A DNA stretch of 64,000 nucleotides, taken from assembly GCF_002192695.1 (NCBI RefSeq), contig NZ_MTLG01000055.1, positions 62,001-126,000 of the forward strand. The letters are read 5' to 3'. Both the position numbers and the translations under genes were made by a program. The notes beneath the pieces are model-generated. The model did no database searches. It had not been told where the DNA came from and was given only the letters and a program-made list of their open reading frames with translations. Shown piece after piece: positions 46,398 to 55,636 of the stretch; position 1 is the stretch's first letter; each line of letters starts with the position of its first letter. The stretch comes from Achromobacter xylosoxidans (GTDB lineage Bacteria > Pseudomonadota > Gammaproteobacteria > Burkholderiales > Burkholderiaceae_B).

Positions 46398-46471
46398 GAC
46401 AGCGATGATACGGCCAGCAATACTTGAATCTTAAGGCCGGCGCCATGGCGGGAGCGGGCGCCGGAAATGAA

Positions 46472-46495
46472 CAGCCCCTCGCGGGCGAGGGGCTG
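46472..46495 (-). terminator. Hairpin after yggX
   Basis: CAGCCCCTCGC and GCGAGGGGCTG almost abut (2-base spacer). Minus-strand bases after it are only mildly T-rich. Probable yggX terminator. Confidence 0.55.
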
Positions 46496-46542
46496 CATTG
46501 GGTCGGCCGCTATCCGCTTGCGGCCGGAAAGGCGCTGCCGGA

Positions 46543-46815
46543 TCAGGCCGACGGCGGGACGTAGCCCTGCGCTTCGACGGTACCGTCTTCGAACAGGAAA
46601 CGCTCCATCTGTTCTTTCAGGTACTTGCGGGCGCGCGCATCCGCCAGGTTCAGGCGGTTTTCGTTGACCAGGCGGGTCTGGATGCCCTTCCACTCTTCCC
46701 AAGCTTCCTTGGAAATGCTCTGCCAGATCTTGGTGCCGAGTTCGCCGGGATAGGGCGGAAAATCCAGCCCTTCGGCTTCACGCTTCAATTTCACACAGTT
46801 GACGATACGGGCCAT
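46543..46815 (-). CDS. yggX: Fe(2+)-trafficking / oxidative damage protection protein YggX
   Basis: A 90-residue protein with the N-terminal Cys ([20 protein letters not shown]), [17 protein letters not shown], and NENRLNL. It helps protect Fe-S clusters, and the length is normal for the family. It lies downstream of argA with a strong hairpin between them and its own TAAAAT box (minus strand, about 46849-46854). Confidence 0.95.
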   Translation of the reverse strand: MARIVNCVKLKREAEGLDFPPYPGELGTKIWQSISKEAWEEWKGIQTRLVNENRLNLADARARKYLKEQMERFLFEDGTVEAQGYVPPSA

Positions 46816-46855
46816 GGTTCGCTGCCGGAAGAAATGAGTAATCCCGCATTTTAAC

Positions 46856-46884
46856 GGGCTTGGCGCCGTGGCGGCGCCAAGCCC
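46856..46884 (-). terminator. Terminator hairpin after argA
   Basis: Perfect 12-bp stem GGGCTTGGCGCC and GGCGCCAAGCCC around a 5-base loop. On the minus strand it is followed by GTTAAAA. Two CCCTGCGGG direct repeats lie beside it (about 46884-46901). Confidence 0.7.
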
Positions 46885-46911
46885 CTGCGGGCCCTGCGGG
46901 TAGCCCGGCTG

Positions 46912-48270
46912 TTACAGCTTCTTGATGAAGACCAGGCTGTTGCGCGAACGGTTGTAGTTGTGCTGCTTTTCGCGCGGCAGGTCGGCGATGCCGCCCTGCA
47001 CGAACCCGCGCTTCATGAACCAGTGCGAGGTCCGCGTGGTCAGCACGAACAGGCGCTTGGCGCCGGTGGCGCGCGCGCGCGATTCCATGTGGCGCAGCAG
47101 GATTTCGCCTTCGCCCGAGCCCTGCCATTCCGGATGCACGATCAGGCAGGCCATCTCGGCCATCTGCTCTTCGGCGAAGGTATGCAGGGCAGCGCAGCCA
47201 TAGATCACGCCGTCGTGCTCCAGCACGGTGAAGTTTTCCACGTCGCGCTCGACCACGCTGCGCGGGCGCGGCACCAGGGTGCCATCGGCTTCCAGCGGTT
47301 CGATCAGGCTGAGGATGGCGCCCACGTCGTCGATGGTGGCGGCGCGCAGGTCGTCCAGCGTGTCTTCCACCACCATGGTGCCCACGCCGTCGTGGGTGAA
47401 GATTTCCAGCAGTACGCTGCCGTCCAGCGCGAACGGCAGCAAGTGGGCGCGGGCCACGCCGCGCTTGACCGCCAGCGAGGCGTATTGCAGGAAGGCATGG
47501 GTTTCTTCGTCGAGCTCGCCGCCGGCCAGCAGCGCATCGGCGTCCACCCGGGCCAGTTCGGTGTCGAGCGTGCCGTCGTCGTTCAGCACGCCCTGCGAAC
47601 TGGAAAGGAAGATCAGCTTTTCGGCGCGCAGCGCCACCGCGACGCTGGTGGCCAGGTCTTCCATGGCCAGATTGAAGGCGTCGCCGGTGGGCGAGAAGCC
47701 CAGCGGCGACAGCAGCACCACGGACGAGCCTTTTTCGATGGCGAACTTGAGCGCGTCGATGTCGATCTTGCGCACCTGGCCGGTGTGTTTGTAGTCCACG
47801 CCGTCCAGCACGCCGGTGGGGCGGGCGGTGACGAAGTTGCCGGAGATCACGCGGATGTGGGCGTGCGACATGGGCGTGTTCGGCAGCCCCTGGCTGAAGG
47901 CGGCCTCGATGTCCAGGCGGATTTCGCCCGCGGCTTCCTTGGCGCATTCCAGCGCGGCGGCGTCGGTGGGCGACAGGCCGCGGTCGAACTGCTGGGTAAA
48001 GCCCTTCAGGCGCAACTGCTCATTGACCTGCGGACGCGAGCCGTGCACCAGCACCAGGCGGATGCCCAGCGAGGACAGCAGCGACAGATCCTGCACCAGC
48101 GCGTTCAGCGCGCCGGCCTGCACCAGTTCGCCGCCGAACGCCACCACGAATGTCTTGCCTCGGAACGCATGCACATAGGGCGCCACTTCTCGGAACCATC
48201 GGACGAACTGGGCGGGTGCGAATTCTGGGGCTTCGAGGGCGGAGACGGTGTCTGGTTCCAGGTCGGGCAT
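46912..48270 (-). CDS. argA: N-acetylglutamate synthase
   Basis: First step of arginine synthesis: acetyl-CoA plus glutamate. The 452-residue protein has an N-terminal amino-acid-kinase-like domain (about 20-290, VVAFGGELVQAG, LVHGSRPQVNEQL, LSPLGFSPTGDAFNL) that in this family binds arginine as feedback inhibitor. The C-terminal GNAT domain (about 305-445) has HPEWQGSGEGEILL. The ATG at 48270 has only a distant AGGAAT. Its ~77-base leader carries an intrinsic-terminator-like hairpin. Confidence 0.95.
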   Translation of the reverse strand: MPDLEPDTVSALEAPEFAPAQFVRWFREVAPYVHAFRGKTFVVAFGGELVQAGALNALVQDLSLLSSLGIRLVLVHGSRPQVNEQLRLKGFTQQFDRGLSPTDAAALECAKEAAGEIRLDIEAAFSQGLPNTPMSHAHIRVISGNFVTARPTGVLDGVDYKHTGQVRKIDIDALKFAIEKGSSVVLLSPLGFSPTGDAFNLAMEDLATSVAVALRAEKLIFLSSSQGVLNDDGTLDTELARVDADALLAGGELDEETHAFLQYASLAVKRGVARAHLLPFALDGSVLLEIFTHDGVGTMVVEDTLDDLRAATIDDVGAILSLIEPLEADGTLVPRPRSVVERDVENFTVLEHDGVIYGCAALHTFAEEQMAEMACLIVHPEWQGSGEGEILLRHMESRARATGAKRLFVLTTRTSHWFMKRGFVQGGIADLPREKQHNYNRSRNSLVFIKKL

Positions 48271-48299
48271 GATGGGTGGAAGGATTCCTGAGAGTAAGC

Positions 48300-48346
48300 A
48301 AAAAACGCGGCGCCGTGCCGCGCCATAGCGCCGTCGGGCGACGGCG
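48300..48346 (-). promoter_or_regulatory. Candidate transcription attenuator in the argA leader
   Basis: On the minus strand the leader first forms CGCCGTC/GACGGCG (48346-48329), then CGCGGC-ACGGC-GCCGCG (48322-48306) followed by six T (48305-48300). This is an intrinsic terminator between the likely promoter and argA. CGGCGC of the first stem could pair instead with GCGCCG of the second, so the two folds may exclude each other. Confidence 0.5.
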
Positions 48347-48353
48347 TGGCGAA

Positions 48354-48359
48354 ATTATA
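48354..48359 (-). promoter_or_regulatory. Candidate -10 box of argA
   Basis: TATAAT on the minus strand. The predicted transcript would start near 48347, just before the first leader hairpin. No good -35 is visible. Confidence 0.45.
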
Positions 48360-48456
48360 TGACCGTCGCGCCCCGGCGCAGGGGGAAAAGAGTGCCAATT
48401 TGGTGCCGGATTTTCCGTTTTGCGCCCGGCGGGCCGGCAGGAGGTCCGCGGAAATT

Positions 48457-48462
48457 TATAAT
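48457..48462 (+). promoter_or_regulatory. Candidate -10 box of hrpA
   Basis: TATAAT 25 bases before the hrpA ATG, giving a short leader without a clear ribosome site. Confidence 0.45.
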
Positions 48463-48487
48463 GCCGGGCTAACCGGACAAATCGTAC

Positions 48488-51400
48488 ATGCCTGAATCCT
48501 CCAGCCCGCGCGCGCCCAAGAGCGCGGACGCGGCGGCCCCGGCGGCGGCCAACGCGCGCAACGCGCCCCGCGCGCCGCGTCCCGAGCGGCCCATCCCCGT
48601 GGTGACCTACCCCGAAGACCTGCCCGTCAGCGCGCGGCGCCAGGAGATCGCGCGCGCCATCGCCAATCACCAGGTGGTGATCGTCAGCGGCGAAACCGGG
48701 TCGGGCAAGACCACCCAGCTGCCCAAGATCTGCCTGGAACTGGGCCGCGGCCGCCAGAAGATGATCGGCCACACCCAGCCGCGCCGCCTGGCCGCGACCT
48801 CGGTGGCCAAGCGCATCGCCGAAGAGCTGAACACGCCCATGGGCGAGGTGGTGGGCTACCAGGTGCGCTTCAACGACCGCACCGGCCCCAACGCGTCCAT
48901 CAAGCTGATGACCGACGGCATCCTGCTGGCCGAATCGCAGCGCGACCCGCTCTTGCGCCGTTATGACACGATCATCATCGACGAGGCGCATGAGCGCAGC
49001 CTGAACATCGATTTTCTGCTGGGCTACCTGAAGCAGCTGCTGCCGCGCCGCCCGGACCTGAAGATCATCATTACCTCGGCCACCATCGACGCCGAGCGCT
49101 TCGCGCGGCACTTCGGCGCCTCCGAGGACAAGCTGGCGCCCGTCATCGAAGTATCCGGCCGCCTCTACCCCGTCGAGGTCCGCTATCGCCCCGTGCGCGA
49201 GGAACTCCCGGAAGACGAGGCCGCGCCGGCCAAGCCCGGCCGCGACCGCGAGCGCGTGTCGGGCGACGAAGAGCGCGACCTGATCGACGCCATCGTGGAC
49301 GCGGTGGACGAATGCGCGCGCCACGGCCCGGGCGACGTGCTGGTGTTCCTGCCCGGCGAGCGCGAGATCCGCGAATCCGCCGAGGCGCTGCGCAAGCGCC
49401 ATCCGGCCGGCACCGAAGTCCTGCCGTTGTACGCGCGCCTGTCGCAGGCCGAGCAGGAGCAGATCTTCCATCCGCGCACCAACGCGCGGCGCATCGTGCT
49501 GGCCACCAACGTGGCGGAAACCTCGCTGACCGTGCCCGGCATCCGCTTCGTGGTCGACAGCGGGCTGGCGCGCATCAAGCGCTATTCCTGGCGCAACAAG
49601 GTCGAGCAGCTGCGCATCGAGCCGATCAGCCGCGCCTCGGCCAACCAGCGCGCCGGCCGTTGCGGCCGGGTCGGGCCGGGCGTCTGCATCCGGCTCTACG
49701 ACGAGCTGGACTTCAACAACCGGGCGCCGTTCACGGACCCGGAAGTGCTGCGCTCGTCGCTGGCCTCGGTCATCCTGCGGATGAAGTCGCTGAAGCTGGA
49801 CGACATCGAACAGTTCCCCTTCGTCGAGGCGCCTCCGGGCCGCGCGGTGGCCGACGGCTATCACCTGCTGCAGGAGCTGGGCGCGATCGAGCTGGTGTCC
49901 GCCTCCGACGACGATGCCGAGGCGTCCCGCACGGGCTCGTCCTTCGCGTTGACCCAGACGGGCCACGAACTGGCCAAGCTGCCGGTGGACCCGCGCATCG
50001 GCCGAATGATCCTGGCGGCGCGCGAACACCAATGCCTGGCCGAAATGCTGATCATCGCCTCGGCCCTGTCGGTGCAGGACGCGCGCGACCGCCCCATGCA
50101 GGAACGCGAGGCGGCCGAGGCGGCGCACGCCAAGTTCGCCGACGACAAGTCCGAGTTCATCTCTTTCCTGAAGCTGTGGCGCTGGTATGGCGAGCAGGTG
50201 CAGCACAAGGCCTCGCAGCGCAAGCTGGTGGCCTTGCTGCGCCAGAATTTCCTGTCGCCGATCCGGCTGCGCGAATGGCACGACGTGCACACCCAGCTGG
50301 CCGCGCTGGTGGGCGAGCAGGGTTGGCGCCTGAACCAGGCCGAGGCCACCTACGAGCAGCTGCACATGGCGCTGCTGTCGGGCCTCCTGGGCAATATCGG
50401 CTTCAAGAGCGACGAAGGCGGCCACTACCAGGGCGCGCGCGAAATCCGCTTCCATATCCACCCCGGTTCGCGGCTGGTGAAGAAGGCGGGGCGCTGGATC
50501 GTGGCGGCCGAACTGGTCGAGACCACGCGGCTGTACGCGCGCTGCGTGGCGCGGATCGACCCGGTGTGGCTGGAAAAAATCGGCGCGCACCTGATCCGCA
50601 AGAACTGGTCCGATCCGCGCTGGGAAAAGAAGGCCGGGCAGGTGGTGGCCAACGAACGGGCCACGCTGTACGGGCTGACCATCTACACCGGCCGGCGCAT
50701 CCAATACGGCCGGGTCAATCCGACCCACGCCCGCGAGCTGTTCATCCGCCAGGCCCTGGTGCCCGGTGAGATCGACACGCGGCTGGCGTTCGTGGCGCAC
50801 AACCGCAAGCTGATCGCCGGCATCGAAAAGCTGGAACATCAGACCCGCCGTCCGGACATCCTGGTCGACGACGAGCTGATCCACGCCTTCTACGACCGGC
50901 AGCTGCCGGCCGACATCTCGCAGACGGCCTCGCTGGAAAAGTGGGTGTCGGGGCTGGACAAGGCCTCCGCCGCCAAGCTCATGCTGACCCGCGACGAGCT
51001 GATGCGGCACGAGGCCGCGGGCGTCACGACCGATGTCTTCCCCAAGAAGGTGGAATGGCAGGGCGTGTCGATGGCGCTGGATTACCACTTCGAACCCGGT
51101 TCGCCGCGCGACGGCGTGACCCTGTCGGTGCCGCTGTTCGCGCTCAACCAGATCGATCCGGCGCGCTGCGAATGGCTGGTGCCCGGCATGCTCAAGGAGA
51201 AGGTGCATCTGCTGCTGAAGTCTTTGCCGCAGAAGCTGCGGCGCCATTGCGTGCCGCTGCCGGACTACGCGGCGGGTTTCTACGAGCGCTGGTTCGAGCG
51301 CCAGGCCGATCCGCAGCAGGGGCTGGTGGACGCGATCATCGCCGACATGTGGGACCAGGTGCAGGTGCGGCCGGCGGCGGGCGACTTCAAGCTGGAGACC

Positions 51401-52414
51401 TTGCCGGCCCACCTGTTCATGAATTTCCGGGTGGTGGACGAGCACGGCCGCATGCTGGCGGCGGGGCGCAACCTGGCGCAGTTGCGGGCCGAATTCGGCA
51501 AGCAGGCGCAGGCCACGTTCCAGCAGCTGGCGGCCAGCGACACCCAGGTCGCCCAGGCACTGGCGCACGAGAACCTGACCTCCTGGTCCTTCGGCCCCTT
51601 GCCGGAGATCATGGAGATCAAGCGGCGCGGGCAGTCGGTGATCGGCTATCCGGCGCTGGTGGACCGCGGCGCGCACTGCGACCTGGACGTGTTCGACGAC
51701 CCGGACGAAGCGCGCAAGCACCATCGCGCGGGCCTGCTCAAGCTGTTCCGGCTGGGCTTGCGCGAGCAGGTGAAGTTCCTGGAAAAGAACCTGACGGACC
51801 TGACCAAGATCAGCATGCTCTACATGACGCTGGGCACGCAGGAAGAGCTGCGCGACCAGATCATCGATTGCGCGCTGGGGCAGGCTTGCCTGGCCGATCC
51901 TTGGCCGGTGAACGAGCAGCAGTTCGAGGCCCGGCGGGCCGAGGGCAAGGGCCGGCTGGGCCTCCTGGCGCAGGAAGTGGCGCGGCTGGCGGGGGCGGTG
52001 CTGACGGAATGGGCGGCGGTGCAACGCAAGCTGCCGCAGGCCAAGCCGCATGCGGCGGCCTATGCGGACTTGCAGGCGCAGTTGGGGGCGCTGATGCCGA
52101 AGTGGTTCATCCGCGATACGCCGTATGCGCAGCTTGCGCATTTCCCCCGCTATCTGAAGGCGGTGCTGGCGCGCATCGACAAGTTGCGCGCGGATCCGGC
52201 GCGGGACGCGAAGCTGGTGGCGGAGATGGCGCCGTTGCTGACCCAGTATCAGCGCGCGCGGTCGGCCTTGAAGGGGGCGCCGGATCCGCGGCTGGATGAG
52301 TTCCGCTGGCTGCTGGAGGAACTGCGGGTGGCGTTGTTCGCGCAGGAGTTGCGCACGCCCATGCCGGTTTCGGTGAAGCGCCTGATGAAAAGCTGGGAAT
52401 CCCTGAAGCGCTGA
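48488..52414 (+). CDS. hrpA: ATP-dependent RNA helicase HrpA
   Basis: DEAH-box helicase of 1308 residues, the usual HrpA length. It has a short Ala/Pro-rich N-terminus, Walker A GETGSGKTTQLP, DEAH in IIIDEAHERSLN, SAT motif III, and QRAGRCGRVGPGVC motif VI in the second RecA domain. Helicase-associated and OB domains follow, with the long DUF3418 C-terminal region. E. coli HrpA acts on mRNA and stalled ribosomes. It diverges from argA, and the ABC genes downstream have their own ribosome site. Confidence 0.96.
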   Translation: MPESSSPRAPKSADAAAPAAANARNAPRAPRPERPIPVVTYPEDLPVSARRQEIARAIANHQVVIVSGETGSGKTTQLPKICLELGRGRQKMIGHTQPRRLAATSVAKRIAEELNTPMGEVVGYQVRFNDRTGPNASIKLMTDGILLAESQRDPLLRRYDTIIIDEAHERSLNIDFLLGYLKQLLPRRPDLKIIITSATIDAERFARHFGASEDKLAPVIEVSGRLYPVEVRYRPVREELPEDEAAPAKPGRDRERVSGDEERDLIDAIVDAVDECARHGPGDVLVFLPGEREIRESAEALRKRHPAGTEVLPLYARLSQAEQEQIFHPRTNARRIVLATNVAETSLTVPGIRFVVDSGLARIKRYSWRNKVEQLRIEPISRASANQRAGRCGRVGPGVCIRLYDELDFNNRAPFTDPEVLRSSLASVILRMKSLKLDDIEQFPFVEAPPGRAVADGYHLLQELGAIELVSASDDDAEASRTGSSFALTQTGHELAKLPVDPRIGRMILAAREHQCLAEMLIIASALSVQDARDRPMQEREAAEAAHAKFADDKSEFISFLKLWRWYGEQVQHKASQRKLVALLRQNFLSPIRLREWHDVHTQLAALVGEQGWRLNQAEATYEQLHMALLSGLLGNIGFKSDEGGHYQGAREIRFHIHPGSRLVKKAGRWIVAAELVETTRLYARCVARIDPVWLEKIGAHLIRKNWSDPRWEKKAGQVVANERATLYGLTIYTGRRIQYGRVNPTHARELFIRQALVPGEIDTRLAFVAHNRKLIAGIEKLEHQTRRPDILVDDELIHAFYDRQLPADISQTASLEKWVSGLDKASAAKLMLTRDELMRHEAAGVTTDVFPKKVEWQGVSMALDYHFEPGSPRDGVTLSVPLFALNQIDPARCEWLVPGMLKEKVHLLLKSLPQKLRRHCVPLPDYAAGFYERWFERQADPQQGLVDAIIADMWDQVQVRPAAGDFKLETLPAHLFMNFRVVDEHGRMLAAGRNLAQLRAEFGKQAQATFQQLAASDTQVAQALAHENLTSWSFGPLPEIMEIKRRGQSVIGYPALVDRGAHCDLDVFDDPDEARKHHRAGLLKLFRLGLREQVKFLEKNLTDLTKISMLYMTLGTQEELRDQIIDCALGQACLADPWPVNEQQFEARRAEGKGRLGLLAQEVARLAGAVLTEWAAVQRKLPQAKPHAAAYADLQAQLGALMPKWFIRDTPYAQLAHFPRYLKAVLARIDKLRADPARDAKLVAEMAPLLTQYQRARSALKGAPDPRLDEFRWLLEELRVALFAQELRTPMPVSVKRLMKSWESLKR

Positions 52415-52544
52415 CCGCGCCGGGACGGTGCGAGCCGTCCCGGATTACCGCCGGATTTCAGGTCGTTTTCCGTTCAGAGACGCGTCATCTGGTTATGCTT
52501 CAATGCGCGGGCCTTTCCTCGCAGCTCCCAGGAGCATAGCCGCC

Positions 52545-54278
52545 ATGTTCGAGCTTTTCAGCACGCGCACCCGCCCGGGAGCGGCGTCCCGTTCGACCCC
52601 GAACCGCTGGGACTGGGCGCTTTTGCCCCTGGTGCTGGCCGTGCTGGCGCTGATGGCATACGGCGCCTCCCAGATGAGCCGCCCCTTCGCCATCGGGGAA
52701 GAACTGCCGATTTCGCTGGACCCGGCCTACCTGCCGTATTACCTGCTGCGCACCATCCTGCGGATGTTCACGGCGCTGGCCTTTTCGCTGTTGTTCAGCT
52801 TCGTCTTTGCCGCCATCGCCGCCAAGTACCGGACGGCGGAAAAGGCGATGATCCCGATGCTGGACATCCTGCAGTCCGTCCCCATCCTGGGCTTCCAGGC
52901 CATCGCCATTGCGCCGTTCATCGCGCTGTTCCCGGGCAATCTGCTTGGAGTCGAATGCGCGGCCATCTTCGCCATCTTCACTTCCCAGGCCTGGAACATG
53001 GCGTTCAGCCTGTACCAGTCCATGCGCACGGTACCGTCGGAGCTGCACGAGGCGGCGCGCATTTTCCGGCTGTCCGGCTGGCAACGGTTCTGGCGGCTGG
53101 AGCTGCCTTACGCCACGCCCGGCCTGCTGTGGAACATGATGATGTCGATGTCCGGGGGCTGGTTCTTCCTGGTCGCGGCCGAGGCCATTTCGGTGGCGGG
53201 GCAGGACATCAAGTTGCCCGGCATCGGCTCCTACATCGCGGTGGCGATCGAGGCGGAAAACGGCCGCGCCATCGCCTGGGCCATCGGCGCCATGATGGCG
53301 GGCATCCTGCTGTACGACCAGCTGTTCTTCCGGCCGCTGCTGGCCTGGGCCGACAAGTTCCGCTTCGAGGAATCGCAGGGCGATGCCGCCCAGCAGTCCT
53401 GGCTGCTGGACTGGACCCGCCGCAGCCGCTGGATGAAGGCGCTGTCCGATGCGTTCTGGGCGCGCATGCGGCGCGCGCTGGGCTGGTTCAGCGTGCCGTA
53501 CGACGGCACCTCGGTCCGCGCCCGCGCCAAGGCGCCGGATCCGCGCTGGACGCGGGTCTGGGATGCGCTGCTGGCGGCGGGCGCGCTGCTGGCCACCTAC
53601 AAGCTGGTGCGCTTCGTCCACGAGGACGTGGGTTGGGGCGAGGTGCTGCACGTGCTCGGGCTGGGAGGCATCACCCTGGTGCGCGTCATGCTGCTGATCA
53701 CCCTGGCCTCGGCGGTCTGGGTGCCGATCGCGGTCTGGATCGGGCTGCGGCCCAAGTATTCGCAGCGGGTCCAGGCGGTGGCGCAGTTCCTGGCCGCCTT
53801 TCCGGTGAACCTGCTGTTCCCGGCGGTGGTGTTCGTGATGGTGGCGTTGAAGCTCAACCCCAACATCTGGCTGAGCCCGCTGATCATCTTCGGCACCCAG
53901 TGGTACATCCTTTTCAACGTGGTGGCTGGGGCCTCCACCATCCCCAACGAATTGCGCCTGGCCGCGGGCAACCTGGGGCTCAAGGGCTGGCTGCTGTGGC
54001 GCCGTGTCTACCTGCCCGCGGTCTTTCCCAGCTTCATCACCGGCGCCATCACCGCCAGCGGCGGATCATGGAACGCGAGCATCGTGGCCGAGTACGTGAC
54101 CTGGGGCAACACGTCGCTGGTCGCGGACGGCTTGGGCAGCTACATCAAGCAGATGACGGAGCTGGGCGACTTCCATCGCATCGCGCTGGGCATCGGCGTC
54201 ATGAGTATTTTCGTGATGCTGCTGAACCGCTTTTTCTGGCGCAAACTGTATTTGCTGGCCGAAGACCGCGGCCGCTAG
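52545..54278 (+). CDS. ABC transporter permease with two fused permease domains
   Basis: Inner-membrane protein of 577 residues carrying two SsuC/TauC-like permease domains in one chain (about 70-270 and 370-570), each with its own EAA-type loop (HEAARIFRLSGWQRF and RLAAGNLGLKGWLLW). The ATG at 52545 (MFELFSTRTRPG) has AGGAGC upstream; an ATG at 52428 would add 39 unconserved residues. The ATPase follows after 12 bases. No periplasmic binding protein gene is adjacent. Nitrate, sulfonate or bicarbonate-like substrates are family guesses only. Confidence 0.9.
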   Translation: MFELFSTRTRPGAASRSTPNRWDWALLPLVLAVLALMAYGASQMSRPFAIGEELPISLDPAYLPYYLLRTILRMFTALAFSLLFSFVFAAIAAKYRTAEKAMIPMLDILQSVPILGFQAIAIAPFIALFPGNLLGVECAAIFAIFTSQAWNMAFSLYQSMRTVPSELHEAARIFRLSGWQRFWRLELPYATPGLLWNMMMSMSGGWFFLVAAEAISVAGQDIKLPGIGSYIAVAIEAENGRAIAWAIGAMMAGILLYDQLFFRPLLAWADKFRFEESQGDAAQQSWLLDWTRRSRWMKALSDAFWARMRRALGWFSVPYDGTSVRARAKAPDPRWTRVWDALLAAGALLATYKLVRFVHEDVGWGEVLHVLGLGGITLVRVMLLITLASAVWVPIAVWIGLRPKYSQRVQAVAQFLAAFPVNLLFPAVVFVMVALKLNPNIWLSPLIIFGTQWYILFNVVAGASTIPNELRLAAGNLGLKGWLLWRRVYLPAVFPSFITGAITASGGSWNASIVAEYVTWGNTSLVADGLGSYIKQMTELGDFHRIALGIGVMSIFVMLLNRFFWRKLYLLAEDRGR

Positions 54279-54290
54279 GAGTCTCTAGTC

Positions 54291-55586
54291 ATGGGTTCCA
54301 ATTCCCTGATCGAACTGCACGACGTCGGCAAGTCGTTCCGCGCCGCCGACGGTACCCAGCGGCATGTGCTCGAACACGTGGATTTCACGCTGAAAGAGGG
54401 TGAAATCGTCGCCTTGCTAGGCAAGTCCGGCTCGGGCAAGTCCACCCTGTTGCGCATCATGGCGGGATTGGTCAACGCCGACCAGGGCACGGTGACCTAT
54501 CGCGGCCAGCCTGTGTATGGCCCGGCGTCGGGTATCGCCATGGTGTTCCAGTCGTTCGCGCTCTTTCCCTGGCTGACCGCCCAGCAGAACGTCGAGTTGG
54601 GCCTGGAGGCCCAGGGCGTGGCTGCGGCCGAGCGCGCCAGACGCGCGGACGCCGTGCTGGATCTGATAGGCCTGGGCGGCTTTGGCGGGGCCTTGCCGCG
54701 CGAACTCTCGGGCGGCATGCGGCAGCGTGTCGGCATCGCCCGCGCCCTGGTCATGAATCCCGACGTGCTGCTGATGGACGAAGCCTTTTCGGCGCTGGAC
54801 GTCCTGACCGGCGAGACGTTGCGCGACGACATGCTGGAGCTATGGGAAGAAAGCCGCATCTCCACCAAGGGCATCCTGATCGTCTCGCACAACATCGAGG
54901 AAGCAGTGATGATGGCCGACCGCATCATCGTGTTCTCCAGCGACCCGGGACGCATCCGCAGCCAGGTCATGGTGGGCCTGCCGCGGCCGCGCGACGTCGA
55001 TTCCGCGCCGGTGCGCGCGCTGATCGACGAAGTCTATGCGCTGATGACGATGCGGCCTGCCCACGACGTGCCCACGCCGCTGCAGCAAGGCCTGGGTTAC
55101 CGTTTCCCGCAGACCGAAGTCGAGCGCATGGAGGGGGTGTTGGACGTGCTGGCCGAAGCGCCGTTCAATGGCCGCGCCGACCTGCCCAAGCTGGCCGAGG
55201 AGGCCGAGATTTCTGACGATGACCTGCTGCCGGCCTGCGAAGCGCTGGGCCTGTTCGGCCTGGCCCGGATCGATCGCGGCGATATCTTCCTGACGCCGCT
55301 CGGCCAGCGCTACGTGCTGGCCGAACAAGCCCAGAAACAGGTGATTTTCGGCCGCCAGCTGCTGGCGCACGTGCCGCTGGCCGCCCACATCCGCCACAGC
55401 CTGGAGCAGGAACCTGCCGGCGCGCTGCCCGAGAAGAACTTCCTGGATTCGCTGGAGGAGTTCCTGAAGCCCGACGAGGCCGAACGGGTGCTGAAGATCG
55501 CGGTGGAGTGGGGGCGCTATGGCGAGATCTATGGCTACGACTACCATACCGGGCTGCTGACGCTGCCCGCGCCGGACCCGGCCTAG
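54291..55586 (+). CDS. ABC transporter ATPase with C-terminal AAA-associated domain
   Basis: Protein of 431 residues. An SsuB/TauB-like ATPase (about 1-260; Walker A GKSGSGKST, FQSFALFPWLT, signature LSGGMRQRVGIARAL, Walker B LLMDEAFSALD) is followed by an extra winged-helix-like C-terminal domain (about 280-425). That domain is seen in a subset of nitrate/sulfonate-type ATPases and may be regulatory. It pairs with the fused permease upstream. Confidence 0.91.
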   Translation: MGSNSLIELHDVGKSFRAADGTQRHVLEHVDFTLKEGEIVALLGKSGSGKSTLLRIMAGLVNADQGTVTYRGQPVYGPASGIAMVFQSFALFPWLTAQQNVELGLEAQGVAAAERARRADAVLDLIGLGGFGGALPRELSGGMRQRVGIARALVMNPDVLLMDEAFSALDVLTGETLRDDMLELWEESRISTKGILIVSHNIEEAVMMADRIIVFSSDPGRIRSQVMVGLPRPRDVDSAPVRALIDEVYALMTMRPAHDVPTPLQQGLGYRFPQTEVERMEGVLDVLAEAPFNGRADLPKLAEEAEISDDDLLPACEALGLFGLARIDRGDIFLTPLGQRYVLAEQAQKQVIFGRQLLAHVPLAAHIRHSLEQEPAGALPEKNFLDSLEEFLKPDEAERVLKIAVEWGRYGEIYGYDYHTGLLTLPAPDPA

Positions 55587-55603
55587 ACCCGGAAAATGCG
55601 AAC

Positions 55604-55629
55604 CGGCGCCCGGGCCTGGACGGGCGCCG
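55604..55629. terminator. Hairpin between convergent ABC ATPase and lpxO
   Basis: CGGCGCCCG (55604-55612) pairs with CGGGCGCCG (55621-55629) around an 8-base loop. No T-run. Confidence 0.5.
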
Positions 55630-55636
55630 CTGACCG

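Noticed and set aside
46396-46408. CTGTCAT at the phospholipase start as a Pho box
   Set aside because: Only one good half-site; the nearest partner (GTATCAT) is 9 rather than 11 bases away.
48020-52141. A 1373-codon open frame antisense to hrpA and argA
   Set aside because: It mirrors third-position G/C bias of hrpA; the protein is rich in Gln/His/Arg with no family motif, and hrpA itself is complete with all helicase motifs.
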